Positions 46,342 through 55,056 of a stretch of 64,000 nt of DNA are shown one piece after another. The DNA is from Paenibacillus sp. Soil750 (GTDB lineage: Bacteria > Bacillota > Bacilli > Paenibacillales > NBRC-103111). The DNA lies in the NCBI RefSeq assembly GCF_001428045.1, contig NZ_LMSD01000042.1, positions 1 to 64,000 of the forward strand. The letters run 5' to 3'. The position numbers and the translations under genes were made by a program. Each line of letters starts with the position of its first letter. Positions within the stretch are counted from its first letter, which is position 1. The notes under the pieces were generated by a model that was given only the letters and a program-made list of their open reading frames with translations, did not search any database and was not told the origin of the DNA.

Positions 46342-47388
46342 TTAGTTATCCCGTTTCAATGGAATGACCATATTCCAGGTATTCGCTGCTTTTGTAAATT
46401 CACCAGGGCCGTCAGCTGTAGCAAAAAACATATGGGTGGGCTCGTTATTTTCAAATAAAATAAACGGCCTCTCCAGGCTCCCCATGACCTGTTCCGTGCC
46501 ATCATCCCATTTGATACTCCGGGTGTATGACTTTTCTCCCTCAAGAGCTTCCCAGTGTATCCCATCCTGCGAACTTGCCAGAATCCCGCCATGATATTCA
46601 CCACAAATGTTGCCAATCATATCCTTCGCGATCATTTCATAGCCGCCAGGTACCTGATAAATAAAAGGATCCTCCAAGCAGAATTTATCTGTTGGAAACA
46701 CAGTCTCATCTGCTAAAGCCGTATAGGGTCCCCTGTAATGATCGGCCTTTGCAACCCCGAACGACATGGTTTGACTGTGCAAAAAGGTAGGATACGGCCT
46801 GGATTTGTAGGTTCTAGTCTTATACACCAGAAGTACGGATCCATCTTCATGCATGCACGGCGCAGGATTAGAAGTGAAGAAATTATCGAACTTATCCGGC
46901 CTTGGCTGTAAGATGGGAGAATCCATTCGTTCCCACGGCCCGTATACACTCTTGGAAACAGCAATGCCAATCCGCTTATTAGCTCGCGCTACGATACATC
47001 TTGGATCATGAAGATCATAGGACTCTGCCTCTTCAGGCGATACATCCGTAAATGGGTGCGTGGACCCCATATAGTATAAAATATACGTGTCCTGATGCTT
47101 CACGATATGCGGGTTATGCGTACTTCTTCCATCCCAGTATTCCGCTCCTCTGAAAGGAAGAACAACTTCTTCAAATTGATAAGGTCCCTCGGGAGCGTCC
47201 GAAACGGCTCGCACCACCTCGGATGCGACTAGCCAGCCAGGATGCATCGGCAGGTATTTAGGCCATCTGGAAGCGAACATATGATAGCGCTCATCCTCGC
47301 CTTTCACAACAGAACCGCACCACACCCAGTAGCCGTCCATTCGAAAACCGCCAGATCGTGGCGAGGGTAACATTTGAGTAGCTAACAT
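46342..47388 (-). CDS. GH43-like beta-propeller glycosidase (block A)
   Basis: This is a 348-residue cytoplasmic protein with a five-bladed propeller pattern. HNPHIV near residue 92, DNFFTSNPAP near 168 and LEDPFIY near 236 resemble the active-site loops of GH43-type enzymes. The exact family is not certain. ATG follows GGAGGAAAG by 6 bases. It is the last gene of the block A transcript and lies just downstream of a decayed sulfatase tail. Confidence 0.82.
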   Translation of the reverse strand: MLATQMLPSPRSGGFRMDGYWVWCGSVVKGEDERYHMFASRWPKYLPMHPGWLVASEVVRAVSDAPEGPYQFEEVVLPFRGAEYWDGRSTHNPHIVKHQDTYILYYMGSTHPFTDVSPEEAESYDLHDPRCIVARANKRIGIAVSKSVYGPWERMDSPILQPRPDKFDNFFTSNPAPCMHEDGSVLLVYKTRTYKSRPYPTFLHSQTMSFGVAKADHYRGPYTALADETVFPTDKFCLEDPFIYQVPGGYEMIAKDMIGNICGEYHGGILASSQDGIHWEALEGEKSYTRSIKWDDGTEQVMGSLERPFILFENNEPTHMFFATADGPGEFTKAANTWNMVIPLKRDN

Positions 47389-47439
47389 CCAACTTTCCTC
47401 CTTGGGTAACGAAATGGATCAGCAGCGTGCCTAGATGGA

Positions 47440-47640
47440 CTAATCATTCCATACATTCCGAGTCGTTGCCAAAGTATCATTCAGTTGATCTCTTAACGCC
47501 CGTATAATAGGGATGCTTTCCTGTTCATCTGCGAAATTGTTCAACTGCTACTCATCGCTCAGATCATCGTATAACAGATAAGATTCTTGCTCTGCATAGT
47601 TTTTGCTAACTAGAAACGTGTATTGTTGGGTCGTGTTACT
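47440..47640 (-). pseudogene. Decayed C-terminal remnant of a second sulfatase
   Basis: Read on the minus strand, about 66 codons encode a recognisable sulfatase tail: YTFLVSKNYAEQESYLLYDD, then LSDE, an in-frame TAG at 47548-47550, then QLNNFADEQESIPIIRALRDQL and a stop at 47440. The LYD...QLNN...LR..L pattern is typical of sulfatase C-termini. It is not the tail of the adjacent intact sulfatase, which has its own HELYDLHNDP ending. No start or N-terminal part survives. It suggests a former tandem sulfatase lost by deletion, or an exchange between copies. Confidence 0.72.
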
Positions 47641-49078
47641 TAAAGGCGCCGCCTTCGGTGATCCCCGCCCTAAGCGGAGCTAGCTGACCATTTCCCGTAA
47701 CAGGTGCAACCCGGCCATCCTTACTTGGATCTGTATATTTCACGAACCATTCGCCGAGTCTTCGTCGCATGTCTTCCAGCACCTCTTGGCATGCAGCATC
47801 ATGAATCTGATTTACATCTTCGTTCGGATCATTATGCAAGTCATATAACTCGTGTGGACCGTAAGGATAACGATGTACATATTTCCAAGCTTGCGTGCGG
47901 ATCATACGAACCGGTCCGTATTCGTCATAAATAACAATATCCTCATGACCGTCGTCCTCTTCTCCCCGTAATAGCGGAAGAAAGCTACGACCTGGCAGCG
48001 GATATGGATCCGGATTGGACAATCCCGCATAAGCCAGTAGTGTTGGAAACATATCATATTGACTAACCAGTTCACTACAAACAACACCGGCAGGGATGAC
48101 ACCTGGGTGGCTGAAGATTGCGGGAACCTTAACGGAAGTATCGAACATATTCAGAGGGAATGTCCCGTTTCCTTTGCCCCAAATGCCGTGATGCCCCATA
48201 TTCATGCCGTTATCGCCCGTAAAGATGAGGAGTGTCTGCTCCCTTAATCCCTGTTCCTCCAGCCTTGCGATTATTCTACCGATGCCGTCATCCATAGCAG
48301 TAACAGATGCATAATAGCCTCGAAGCAACTCCTTACGGCGTTCACCTTCGCCATGCGGTGCAGATGTGATTTGATTCGCATGCAGTGGCAGCTCAGGAAC
48401 AGAGTCGAACGGGCAGTCCTCATACATGGACACATAGGACTCTGGGTGCTCAGAGCGATCCCAAGGAGAATGCGGAGCTGTATAGTGAACACTCAAATAA
48501 AAAGGATTGTCTTGCTGGGAAATTTCATTCAGAAAGTCCAGTGCCCGATCCGTAATCAAATCTGTCACATAGCCATCCATTAGTGTAACCTCGCCATTTC
48601 CCACCATATCAGGCTTCATATACGAGCATCCGCCTCTGGCGATGGAAAACCAGCGTTCGAAGCCTTTCTGTGGGACCGTGCTGGAACCAAGATGCCATTT
48701 CCCACTCAAAGCACAAGCATATCCAGCTTCGGCCATAAGCTCCGAATACGTCAGCTGACCAGCCAAATATTCAGTAGCTGTACGCTCGTCAGCAAAAATC
48801 GGCTGACTCTGCACCTCTTCCCGCAATTCGCTCCGAGTCACATTGCCGGAGCAAATCCAGTCATGAACGCCGTGCTGCGACGGCATACGTCCAGTCAATA
48901 TAGAAGCACGCGCCGGGGAACATACCGGCGACGTGCAGAAGAAATGATCGAAACGCATCCCTTTGGCTGCAAGCCGATCGAGATTCGGGGTGTGGATTTC
49001 GTGATTACCTGCACAGCCAAGTGCCCAACTCCCCATGTCATCGGCCAGTATCACAATGATGTTCGGTTTCCCACTCAT
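47636..49078 (-). CDS. Type I sulfatase (CSPAR motif), cytoplasmic
   Basis: This is a 480-residue sulfatase with metal ligands in ILADDMG (Asp13, Asp14). The maturation motif is CSPAR, with Cys53 expected to become formylglycine, and FTGDNGMNMG near residue 290 supplies the second metal site. There is no signal peptide. Its ATG overlaps the binding-protein TGA by four bases, with only a weak ribosome site, so translation is coupled. The sequence is clearly different from the other sulfatase in the locus, so the two probably act on different sulfate positions or sugars. Confidence 0.92.
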   Translation of the reverse strand: MSGKPNIIVILADDMGSWALGCAGNHEIHTPNLDRLAAKGMRFDHFFCTSPVCSPARASILTGRMPSQHGVHDWICSGNVTRSELREEVQSQPIFADERTATEYLAGQLTYSELMAEAGYACALSGKWHLGSSTVPQKGFERWFSIARGGCSYMKPDMVGNGEVTLMDGYVTDLITDRALDFLNEISQQDNPFYLSVHYTAPHSPWDRSEHPESYVSMYEDCPFDSVPELPLHANQITSAPHGEGERRKELLRGYYASVTAMDDGIGRIIARLEEQGLREQTLLIFTGDNGMNMGHHGIWGKGNGTFPLNMFDTSVKVPAIFSHPGVIPAGVVCSELVSQYDMFPTLLAYAGLSNPDPYPLPGRSFLPLLRGEEDDGHEDIVIYDEYGPVRMIRTQAWKYVHRYPYGPHELYDLHNDPNEDVNQIHDAACQEVLEDMRRRLGEWFVKYTDPSKDGRVAPVTGNGQLAPLRAGITEGGAFK

Positions 49079-50691
49079 TTCGTTGTTTTATACCGATCGT
49101 AAACCTGTTGGTAAATTTTTACCATTTTATCCATTCCCATGTCATTCAGCTTTTTCACATAATCGTCCCATTCTTTATCGATACCACCTGTAAGCATCCA
49201 CTTCGCATACATTTTACTTACGTAGGCATCGATATCCGTCAAGTATCGGGAAATCTGATCGCTTTCTTCCGCCGTGAAATAAGTTTTCGGGAACGCATTG
49301 TCAACCAGATACTTGCCGTATAGGTTATCTACATCTACCTTGGAGCGGATTTGCGACGGTGAAGGCGGCACGACCATATCACTGACAGCTTTGGTCAACG
49401 CCCAGACTGAATAGGCCGTTGGCGGCACCTTCATGAAGTCTTCCGAGTTGGCTCCTTGCGGCAAGGCAATCGCATCGTATTTACCATCCGAGCGCTCTTT
49501 TAAGCTATCGCCTCCGATAACCCCTCTGCTCATTTGCATGGAAACTTTCGGATCATACGTGTAATCAATCCAGCGAATCGTCGCTTCCGGATGTTGATTC
49601 TTGTTCGTAATGGCGAAAGATCCTCGCAACAAAATACCGTTTGCATATTCCGCCCAAACCGGATCTTTACCATTTGGCCCTTTCAGCGGCGGAAGCGATA
49701 CATAGTCCTGGTTGGCTGGATTCCAATCGAACACAACGCCTACAATCCCTTTGCTTTCTTTTGCCGTGAGCACCTTGCTATCCTGAGTAAAGCTTTCTGG
49801 ATCTGCCAAGCCTTCGGCGAAAAGCTTGTTGAAATATTCAATTGCCGCTCTGTACTCCGGCTGTACCGCTGTGTAAATAACTTTATCATTTTCAACAGCT
49901 AGGTGATTGTTGCCCGCTTTATGTACATCGCGATCAATTCGTCCGAAAGCACCGAAGAAGGAATTTACATCACTGTTCCAGTTTTGTAGGAACGATAGCG
50001 GGATTTGATCCTTCTTGCTGTTACCGCCTAAATCGTTCTCTTTAAAGGCTTTTAACGTTTTATAGAGCTCGTCGGTCGTTGTCGGCATAGGCAACTTTAA
50101 CTGGTCAAGCCACTTTTTATTGATAAACATCGTCGATTTCGTCCGCGAATAGCTTTCGTCGATCGTAGGCAGTGAATAAATGTGCCCATCCGGCGCGGTT
50201 AATTGCTTTTTATAGGTCGGATTATCTTGCAGCAATTTCTTCACATTAGGGGCATATTTCTCGATCAAATTCTCAAGCGGGATGAGAATACCTTGAGAAC
50301 CATACTTCACAATATCTGTGTCTTCGCTGAGAATACCGTGCGCATAGAAAGCGTCGGGCAACTCGCCGCCGGCAAACAAGAGGTTCTTCTTCTCTGTCCA
50401 ACTGCTGCCCGGGGTCAAATTCCAATTAATATGAAGGTTTGTCGTGGCCTCTATATCCTGGAAAAGCTTGTAATCGTTCAAATCCTTACCTGAAGGCGGC
50501 TTAAACCCCGCAATATTTAGCGTCAGCTTCTCTTTGGCGATCGGGAAGCCGCTCACGTTCATATCGGATGGAACAGATCCTTCCGACTTGCCGCTCACCT
50601 CTGGTGCGCCTTTGTCTGAACTGCAGCCTACAAGTGCAACTGACATGCCTAGCACTAATCCTAGTGAAGCTTTTGACCATTTGTTTTTCAT
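49075..50691 (-). CDS. Sugar ABC transporter substrate-binding lipoprotein (block A)
   Basis: This is a 538-residue LplA-type binding protein with lipobox ALVGCSS (Cys23). The ribosome site AAAGGGGA precedes the ATG. It follows its two permeases and overlaps the sulfatase start by four bases. That direct coupling supports a sulfated sugar as ligand. This is inference. Confidence 0.93.
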   Translation of the reverse strand: MKNKWSKASLGLVLGMSVALVGCSSDKGAPEVSGKSEGSVPSDMNVSGFPIAKEKLTLNIAGFKPPSGKDLNDYKLFQDIEATTNLHINWNLTPGSSWTEKKNLLFAGGELPDAFYAHGILSEDTDIVKYGSQGILIPLENLIEKYAPNVKKLLQDNPTYKKQLTAPDGHIYSLPTIDESYSRTKSTMFINKKWLDQLKLPMPTTTDELYKTLKAFKENDLGGNSKKDQIPLSFLQNWNSDVNSFFGAFGRIDRDVHKAGNNHLAVENDKVIYTAVQPEYRAAIEYFNKLFAEGLADPESFTQDSKVLTAKESKGIVGVVFDWNPANQDYVSLPPLKGPNGKDPVWAEYANGILLRGSFAITNKNQHPEATIRWIDYTYDPKVSMQMSRGVIGGDSLKERSDGKYDAIALPQGANSEDFMKVPPTAYSVWALTKAVSDMVVPPSPSQIRSKVDVDNLYGKYLVDNAFPKTYFTAEESDQISRYLTDIDAYVSKMYAKWMLTGGIDKEWDDYVKKLNDMGMDKMVKIYQQVYDRYKTTK

Positions 50692-50751
50692 CTTTTTTTC
50701 CCCTTTCTGATTAAGAGATTACCCTGCCTATAGTAAGCGAAGAAAACGCGA

Positions 50752-51636
50752 TTACCCTTTGACTGAACCGACCAATGTGCCTTTGACGAAATACCGCTGC
50801 AGGAACGGGTACAAAATCATAACGGGCAAGCTGGATATGATAATAATACCGTATTTCATCAGCTCCATCCGTTTCTGCTGCTCCTGCGAACCATCGAGCA
50901 TCCCCTGCATATCGGAGCCCTCATTCATAATCAAGATATTCCGTAATATGATTTGCAGCGGCTGCTTGGCGTTGCTTTTCAAATAAATAAGCGCTTGGAA
51001 GTACGAATTCCAGTGCCCTACGGCGTAGAAGAGAACGATCACCGCTACGATCGGCAGTGCAAGTGGAATGGCAATTTTCCAGAAGAATTTGAGATTAGAA
51101 CACCCGTCCATTTGAGCTGACTCGAGCAATTCCCCCGGTATGTTGGTTTGAAAAAACGTCCTTACAATAATCACATTGAAGACCGAAACTGCATTCGGAA
51201 TGATCATCGCCCAAGTCGTATCCAGCATGTGCAGCTCTTTGACAAGCAAATAACTGGGAATAAGTCCGCCGCCAAAGAACATCGTAAATACAAGCAAGAA
51301 CATAAACACATTTCTACCAATTAGATCCGAGCGGGATAGCACGTACCCTGCAGTGATCGTGAGCACGACGTTAATCGCCGTTCCCGTGAGTGTATACCAG
51401 AGCGAATTACTAAAGCCAAGCCAGATGGAGGACTCGGCAAGCAGCCGTTTGTAGCCGTCCCAGGTTATATGTTCAGGAAAGAATAGCAACTTCCCGGAAT
51501 AAACCAGGTCAGGATCTGTAACAGACGCGGTCAACACAAAATAAAGCGGATACAAAACTAACAGCACCAGAATAGAGATGAGCGTATAGTTGCAAATATC
51601 AAACAGGAGATCCGCTCTTGTTCTCGCTAGTTTCAT
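50752..51636 (-). CDS. Carbohydrate ABC transporter permease, LplC type (block A)
   Basis: This is a 294-residue six-segment membrane protein with the loop ESAQMDGCSNLKFFWKIAIP and the tail GTLVGSVKG. ATG follows AAGGGGGAG. It starts 12 bases after the upstream permease stop and is followed by the binding protein. Confidence 0.93.
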   Translation of the reverse strand: MKLARTRADLLFDICNYTLISILVLLVLYPLYFVLTASVTDPDLVYSGKLLFFPEHITWDGYKRLLAESSIWLGFSNSLWYTLTGTAINVVLTITAGYVLSRSDLIGRNVFMFLLVFTMFFGGGLIPSYLLVKELHMLDTTWAMIIPNAVSVFNVIIVRTFFQTNIPGELLESAQMDGCSNLKFFWKIAIPLALPIVAVIVLFYAVGHWNSYFQALIYLKSNAKQPLQIILRNILIMNEGSDMQGMLDGSQEQQKRMELMKYGIIIISSLPVMILYPFLQRYFVKGTLVGSVKG

Positions 51637-51648
51637 CGGTTCTCCCCC

Positions 51649-52560
51649 TTACCACAAGCTAGTTTGTTTTAACGATTTTGCAATTTTGTTCACGCTGATC
51701 AGCAGAATAAAGTTAATCACGGTATTGAACAGCCCTATGGCTGCGGAGTAGCTATACTGCCCCTGCACAAGTCCGGCTTTATAGACATACGTCTGAATAG
51801 TCTCCGACGAGTCAATGTTGAGCTGGTTTTGCATCAGATACACTTTCTCGAACCCGACGCTCATCATATGGCCCATATTCATGATTAGCATAATAATAAC
51901 CGTCGGCATGATGGATGGAATATCCACGTGGTAGACACGCTGCAGCTTGGATGCACCATCAACGGTTGCTGCTTCATGCAGATCTGGGTTGACGGCAGTC
52001 AAGGCTGCCAAGTAAATAATCGTCCCCCATCCAACGCTTTGCCATACGCCTGAGAAGACGAAAACGGTCTTAAACCATTCGGCACTTCCCATGAAGAAGA
52101 TTGGTTTGATGCCTACCATACCGAGGAGACTGTTGACCGCTCCTGTTTTCGGTGAAAGCAGCAGATATACGATGCCGACTACGACTACCGTAGAAATGAA
52201 ATGGGGAGCATACGTAACCGTTTGTACAAAACGTTTGAATCTTTCGCTCGTTAGCTGATTGATCATCAATGCCAGAATGATTGGTGCAGGAAACGCGACC
52301 AGCAGTTCATAAATAGAAATGCCTAGCGTATTCCGAATAATGGTAACAAGCTGGTACGACTCAAAAAATCGCTCGAAGTTATCGAATCCTACCCACGCAC
52401 TTCCCAAGATGCCTTTCACTGGGTTGAAATTTTTGAAAGCAATTTGAAGCCCGTACATCGGGAGATAGTGGAAAATAATGAAATAGGCCAGCGTGGGCAA
52501 AAGCAGTAGATATAAGTCATAGTTACGGATGATACGCTTAAACATTTGTTGTTGTGTCAT
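51649..52560 (-). CDS. Carbohydrate ABC transporter permease, LplB type (block A)
   Basis: This is a 303-residue membrane protein with the loop HEAATVDGASKLQRVYHVDIP. It is the first gene of the block A transport transcript, which has its own promoter between 52561 and 52740. GGAGGTG lies upstream of the ATG. Confidence 0.93.
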   Translation of the reverse strand: MTQQQMFKRIIRNYDLYLLLLPTLAYFIIFHYLPMYGLQIAFKNFNPVKGILGSAWVGFDNFERFFESYQLVTIIRNTLGISIYELLVAFPAPIILALMINQLTSERFKRFVQTVTYAPHFISTVVVVGIVYLLLSPKTGAVNSLLGMVGIKPIFFMGSAEWFKTVFVFSGVWQSVGWGTIIYLAALTAVNPDLHEAATVDGASKLQRVYHVDIPSIMPTVIIMLIMNMGHMMSVGFEKVYLMQNQLNIDSSETIQTYVYKAGLVQGQYSYSAAIGLFNTVINFILLISVNKIAKSLKQTSLW

Positions 52561-52662
52561 GTTGTTCTTTCACCTCCGCTAGCTATCAGCTCTTCATGTC
52601 TCATTTGTACCACCCTTTTAGACCATCCGTATATAAGTGAGATCGCTACATGGACTATGCCA

Positions 52663-52728
52663 TTCTTGATATTGGCCTGATTTGGCCAAGAATAAGTCAT
52701 TTTTAACTTGTCTATATGCCAATTTCAA
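52663..52728 (-). promoter_or_regulatory. Promoter with palindromic operator of the block A transport operon
   Basis: TTGAAA (52723-52728) and TAAAAA (52700-52705) form a -35/-10 pair with a 17-base spacer on the minus strand. Just downstream, TTGGCC-TGATTT-GGCCAA (52672-52689), flanked by TTCTTG/CAAGAA, forms a compound palindrome over the expected transcript start. It may be a repressor or activator site, or a 5' hairpin. It does not resemble the block B operator. Confidence 0.45.
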
Positions 52729-52740
52729 TGCGGAATAGCA

Positions 52741-52770
52741 AAAAAACGCCTCTTCTAAGAAGGGGCGTTT
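52741..52770 (-). terminator. Rho-independent terminator of the PL8-regulator transcript
   Basis: AAACGCC-T-CTTC pairs with GAAG-G-GGCGTTT over a TAA loop, with a seven-base T-run on the minus strand. It lies 14 bases past the AraC stop. Confidence 0.85.
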
Positions 52771-52783
52771 GATGAACATGTCA

Positions 52784-55012
52784 TCATCGATGCTGTTTCC
52801 GATATTCACCCGGTGTGACACCAACTGTTTGTTTAAACTTGCGAATAAAGCTGGAGACATCACTATAACCAATTTGCTGAACAATATCTTTTACGGAGAA
52901 ATCCTCTGCCTTAAGTAGTCGTTTGGCATGATCAATTCGAACTTCGTTCATATAGTCCATGATGGTCCTGCCCGTCTGTTCCTTGAAATATCTGCTCAAA
53001 TATGATAAGGATAACGAGAAATGCTCAGCGATCCTCTGCACAGAAAAGTCATATTCCCCACAGTGCCGTGATATGTACTGCGTGATTTGCTGGATCAATG
53101 CGGATGGATTTGCCGGCTTCTTCGATTCAAGCAAATCACAGTAGGTTGCACAGGCGGTCGTCAGAAGATCCACGATTTCATCCAATGTCATATACTCAGT
53201 AAGAGTCAGCACGTCGGGAAAGCTGGCTGTTGCCCCGCCTGAATTGCGCTTATCCGCGTAGGCAATAAACTTACGAATCATATCGTAACAAAGCTCTCTA
53301 GCAACAAACAACGTAAGTCCACTCTGTTTCATCCGCATGCCGATTTGATGGACAGTTTCGGTGACTCGGCCTGCATTTCCGTGCTGCAGCACGATTTCCA
53401 AATCCTCCAGCACTCTTCTGGGGCTTAGAAGGTCGGCATGGTCGTGCACGAGCAGTTCATCGAAGAAAATGACCCGTTGATTGCCTTTGATCAGTTTATA
53501 ATCGATCGCTGTTGAAGCCTCCAGATAAGAACGGCCCGCTTGCACCAACTCAGCATAACGGTTGCCCACCCCCATCGTGATGGGAGCTTGGAAAACGGCT
53601 GTCAGATGTTCGTGAATCCGATCCAGCCATTCCCTCCAAGCCTCTGGCGAACAGCTTGATGATACAATAAACAACATCCGGCGATCTTCTAGACTTTCTT
53701 TGCGATACCCGACAATTTGCCCTCCGAACCACGCTTCCACCTCTTCATGCAGTCTACCTTTCATAGGTACAAAAGAAGCAGGAAATTCCAACATTAACAC
53801 CGCTGTTTCCGAGTAAGGGAGCAGGAAGCCAATCTCTTTCCCCTGTTCATTTAACGTTTCGACTGAAGTGAACTCACCCTTCAGTATACTGGCAAGCAGG
53901 TGCTCCATAACAGCGGAACGGTTGGCTTCCAACTTCAGCCCCAGACTTCGGTTCGAATCCGCCATATCATGAATAACGTTACCGATCATCTCAAATACGT
54001 TCGCTCTGCGGAGTGACTGGCCCCGTATCGTCTCCACAAGTGCAGCAAGTCTTTTAACCGGATTATAGTTAAAAATCATGAGCACATAGACGAGCACGCA
54101 GCCTGCAAGGAAAATAACAGCCATCCAGCTCCCCCATTGCCAAATCGCTCTGTTAATGGGGGCCACCAGGGTAGACTTAGGAAGCATCGTGACGTAAGTA
54201 AACCCACTCTTGTCCGATTTCTTGTAAGAGGCTGCATAGGTAATATGCTGAATTGTAACATCCTGATATTTGGCTTTGCCGTTCACAATTTTGCCGAAGA
54301 AGCCGGGATCGTGCAAGTAGTCAGTAGGCGTTTGAGCCGCTAAGACGCGCCCTTCCCTGTCGAACACAATAGCATTGCCCCCTGCCAGCGGCAAGCTTTT
54401 GAGCAATTCATTTTCCTTCAAGATGAACAAAACTGTGCCGTAAGGATGCAGGCTGTTAATCGGAATCGGCACAATGTAGGTAACTAGCCGCTGATTAGGC
54501 AGCCCTGAAATGCTAACGTCCTCCGCTGGCCTTAGCTGCGGGGTTGTCAAACGGTTCAAGTCATCGTTAAACTGCGCTGAGGTCCACTGTTTATACTGAT
54601 AAAATTCATCAATGAAGGAATTGACCTTATAGATACTTGTCGATGAAAGCAGAAAATCAGTCCCCCTAATATGCAAAGCAACTTCCCGAATGCTTTCGTC
54701 AACAACCTTGCTTTCCAGCACCTTTTTCCCCTGATAGACATTGTAGTAATCATGCGTCAGCACATAAGGCGATAGCTCGGAAACACTCTCTAGTTGACCT
54801 GCAATCCGATTCAATAGGATCATCTTCTGATCCATCTCATCCTGCAGATCTTGAAGAAGCGCCTGATTGTTGCGTTCCACATCATCCCCGACGATATGAA
54901 CCAACTGATGGTAACCGGTCACCCCTAATACAAGCAGCGGGAGCAAAAATAACGCCATGTAGGAAAAAAGATAACGATAAAAGACCGGTAGTTGGTTAAT
55001 CGCCGCTTTCAT
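52784..55012 (-). CDS. Membrane AraC-family regulator with extracellular sensor (block A)
   Basis: This is a 742-residue YesN/AraC-type protein. Membrane segments lie near residues 13-35 and 288-310, with a Cache-like extracellular domain between them. A central cytoplasmic part follows. The C-terminal helix-turn-helix pair includes FSVKDIVQQIGYSDVSSFIRKF. ATG follows GGAGG by 7 bases. It lies 44 bases after the PL8 lyase and shares its transcript, so it is the likely regulator of block A. It is only distantly similar to the block B regulator. Confidence 0.93.
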   Translation of the reverse strand: MKAAINQLPVFYRYLFSYMALFLLPLLVLGVTGYHQLVHIVGDDVERNNQALLQDLQDEMDQKMILLNRIAGQLESVSELSPYVLTHDYYNVYQGKKVLESKVVDESIREVALHIRGTDFLLSSTSIYKVNSFIDEFYQYKQWTSAQFNDDLNRLTTPQLRPAEDVSISGLPNQRLVTYIVPIPINSLHPYGTVLFILKENELLKSLPLAGGNAIVFDREGRVLAAQTPTDYLHDPGFFGKIVNGKAKYQDVTIQHITYAASYKKSDKSGFTYVTMLPKSTLVAPINRAIWQWGSWMAVIFLAGCVLVYVLMIFNYNPVKRLAALVETIRGQSLRRANVFEMIGNVIHDMADSNRSLGLKLEANRSAVMEHLLASILKGEFTSVETLNEQGKEIGFLLPYSETAVLMLEFPASFVPMKGRLHEEVEAWFGGQIVGYRKESLEDRRMLFIVSSSCSPEAWREWLDRIHEHLTAVFQAPITMGVGNRYAELVQAGRSYLEASTAIDYKLIKGNQRVIFFDELLVHDHADLLSPRRVLEDLEIVLQHGNAGRVTETVHQIGMRMKQSGLTLFVARELCYDMIRKFIAYADKRNSGGATASFPDVLTLTEYMTLDEIVDLLTTACATYCDLLESKKPANPSALIQQITQYISRHCGEYDFSVQRIAEHFSLSLSYLSRYFKEQTGRTIMDYMNEVRIDHAKRLLKAEDFSVKDIVQQIGYSDVSSFIRKFKQTVGVTPGEYRKQHR

Positions 55013-55056
55013 CTTTTCGCCTCCATTTCGATTTGTATTTGAGCATTTCTAAGTGA

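Noticed and set aside
52618-52884. Minus-strand 88-codon frame overlapping the end of the block A AraC gene
   Set aside because: It overlaps the AraC helix-turn-helix coding region in another frame and runs through its terminator hairpin.
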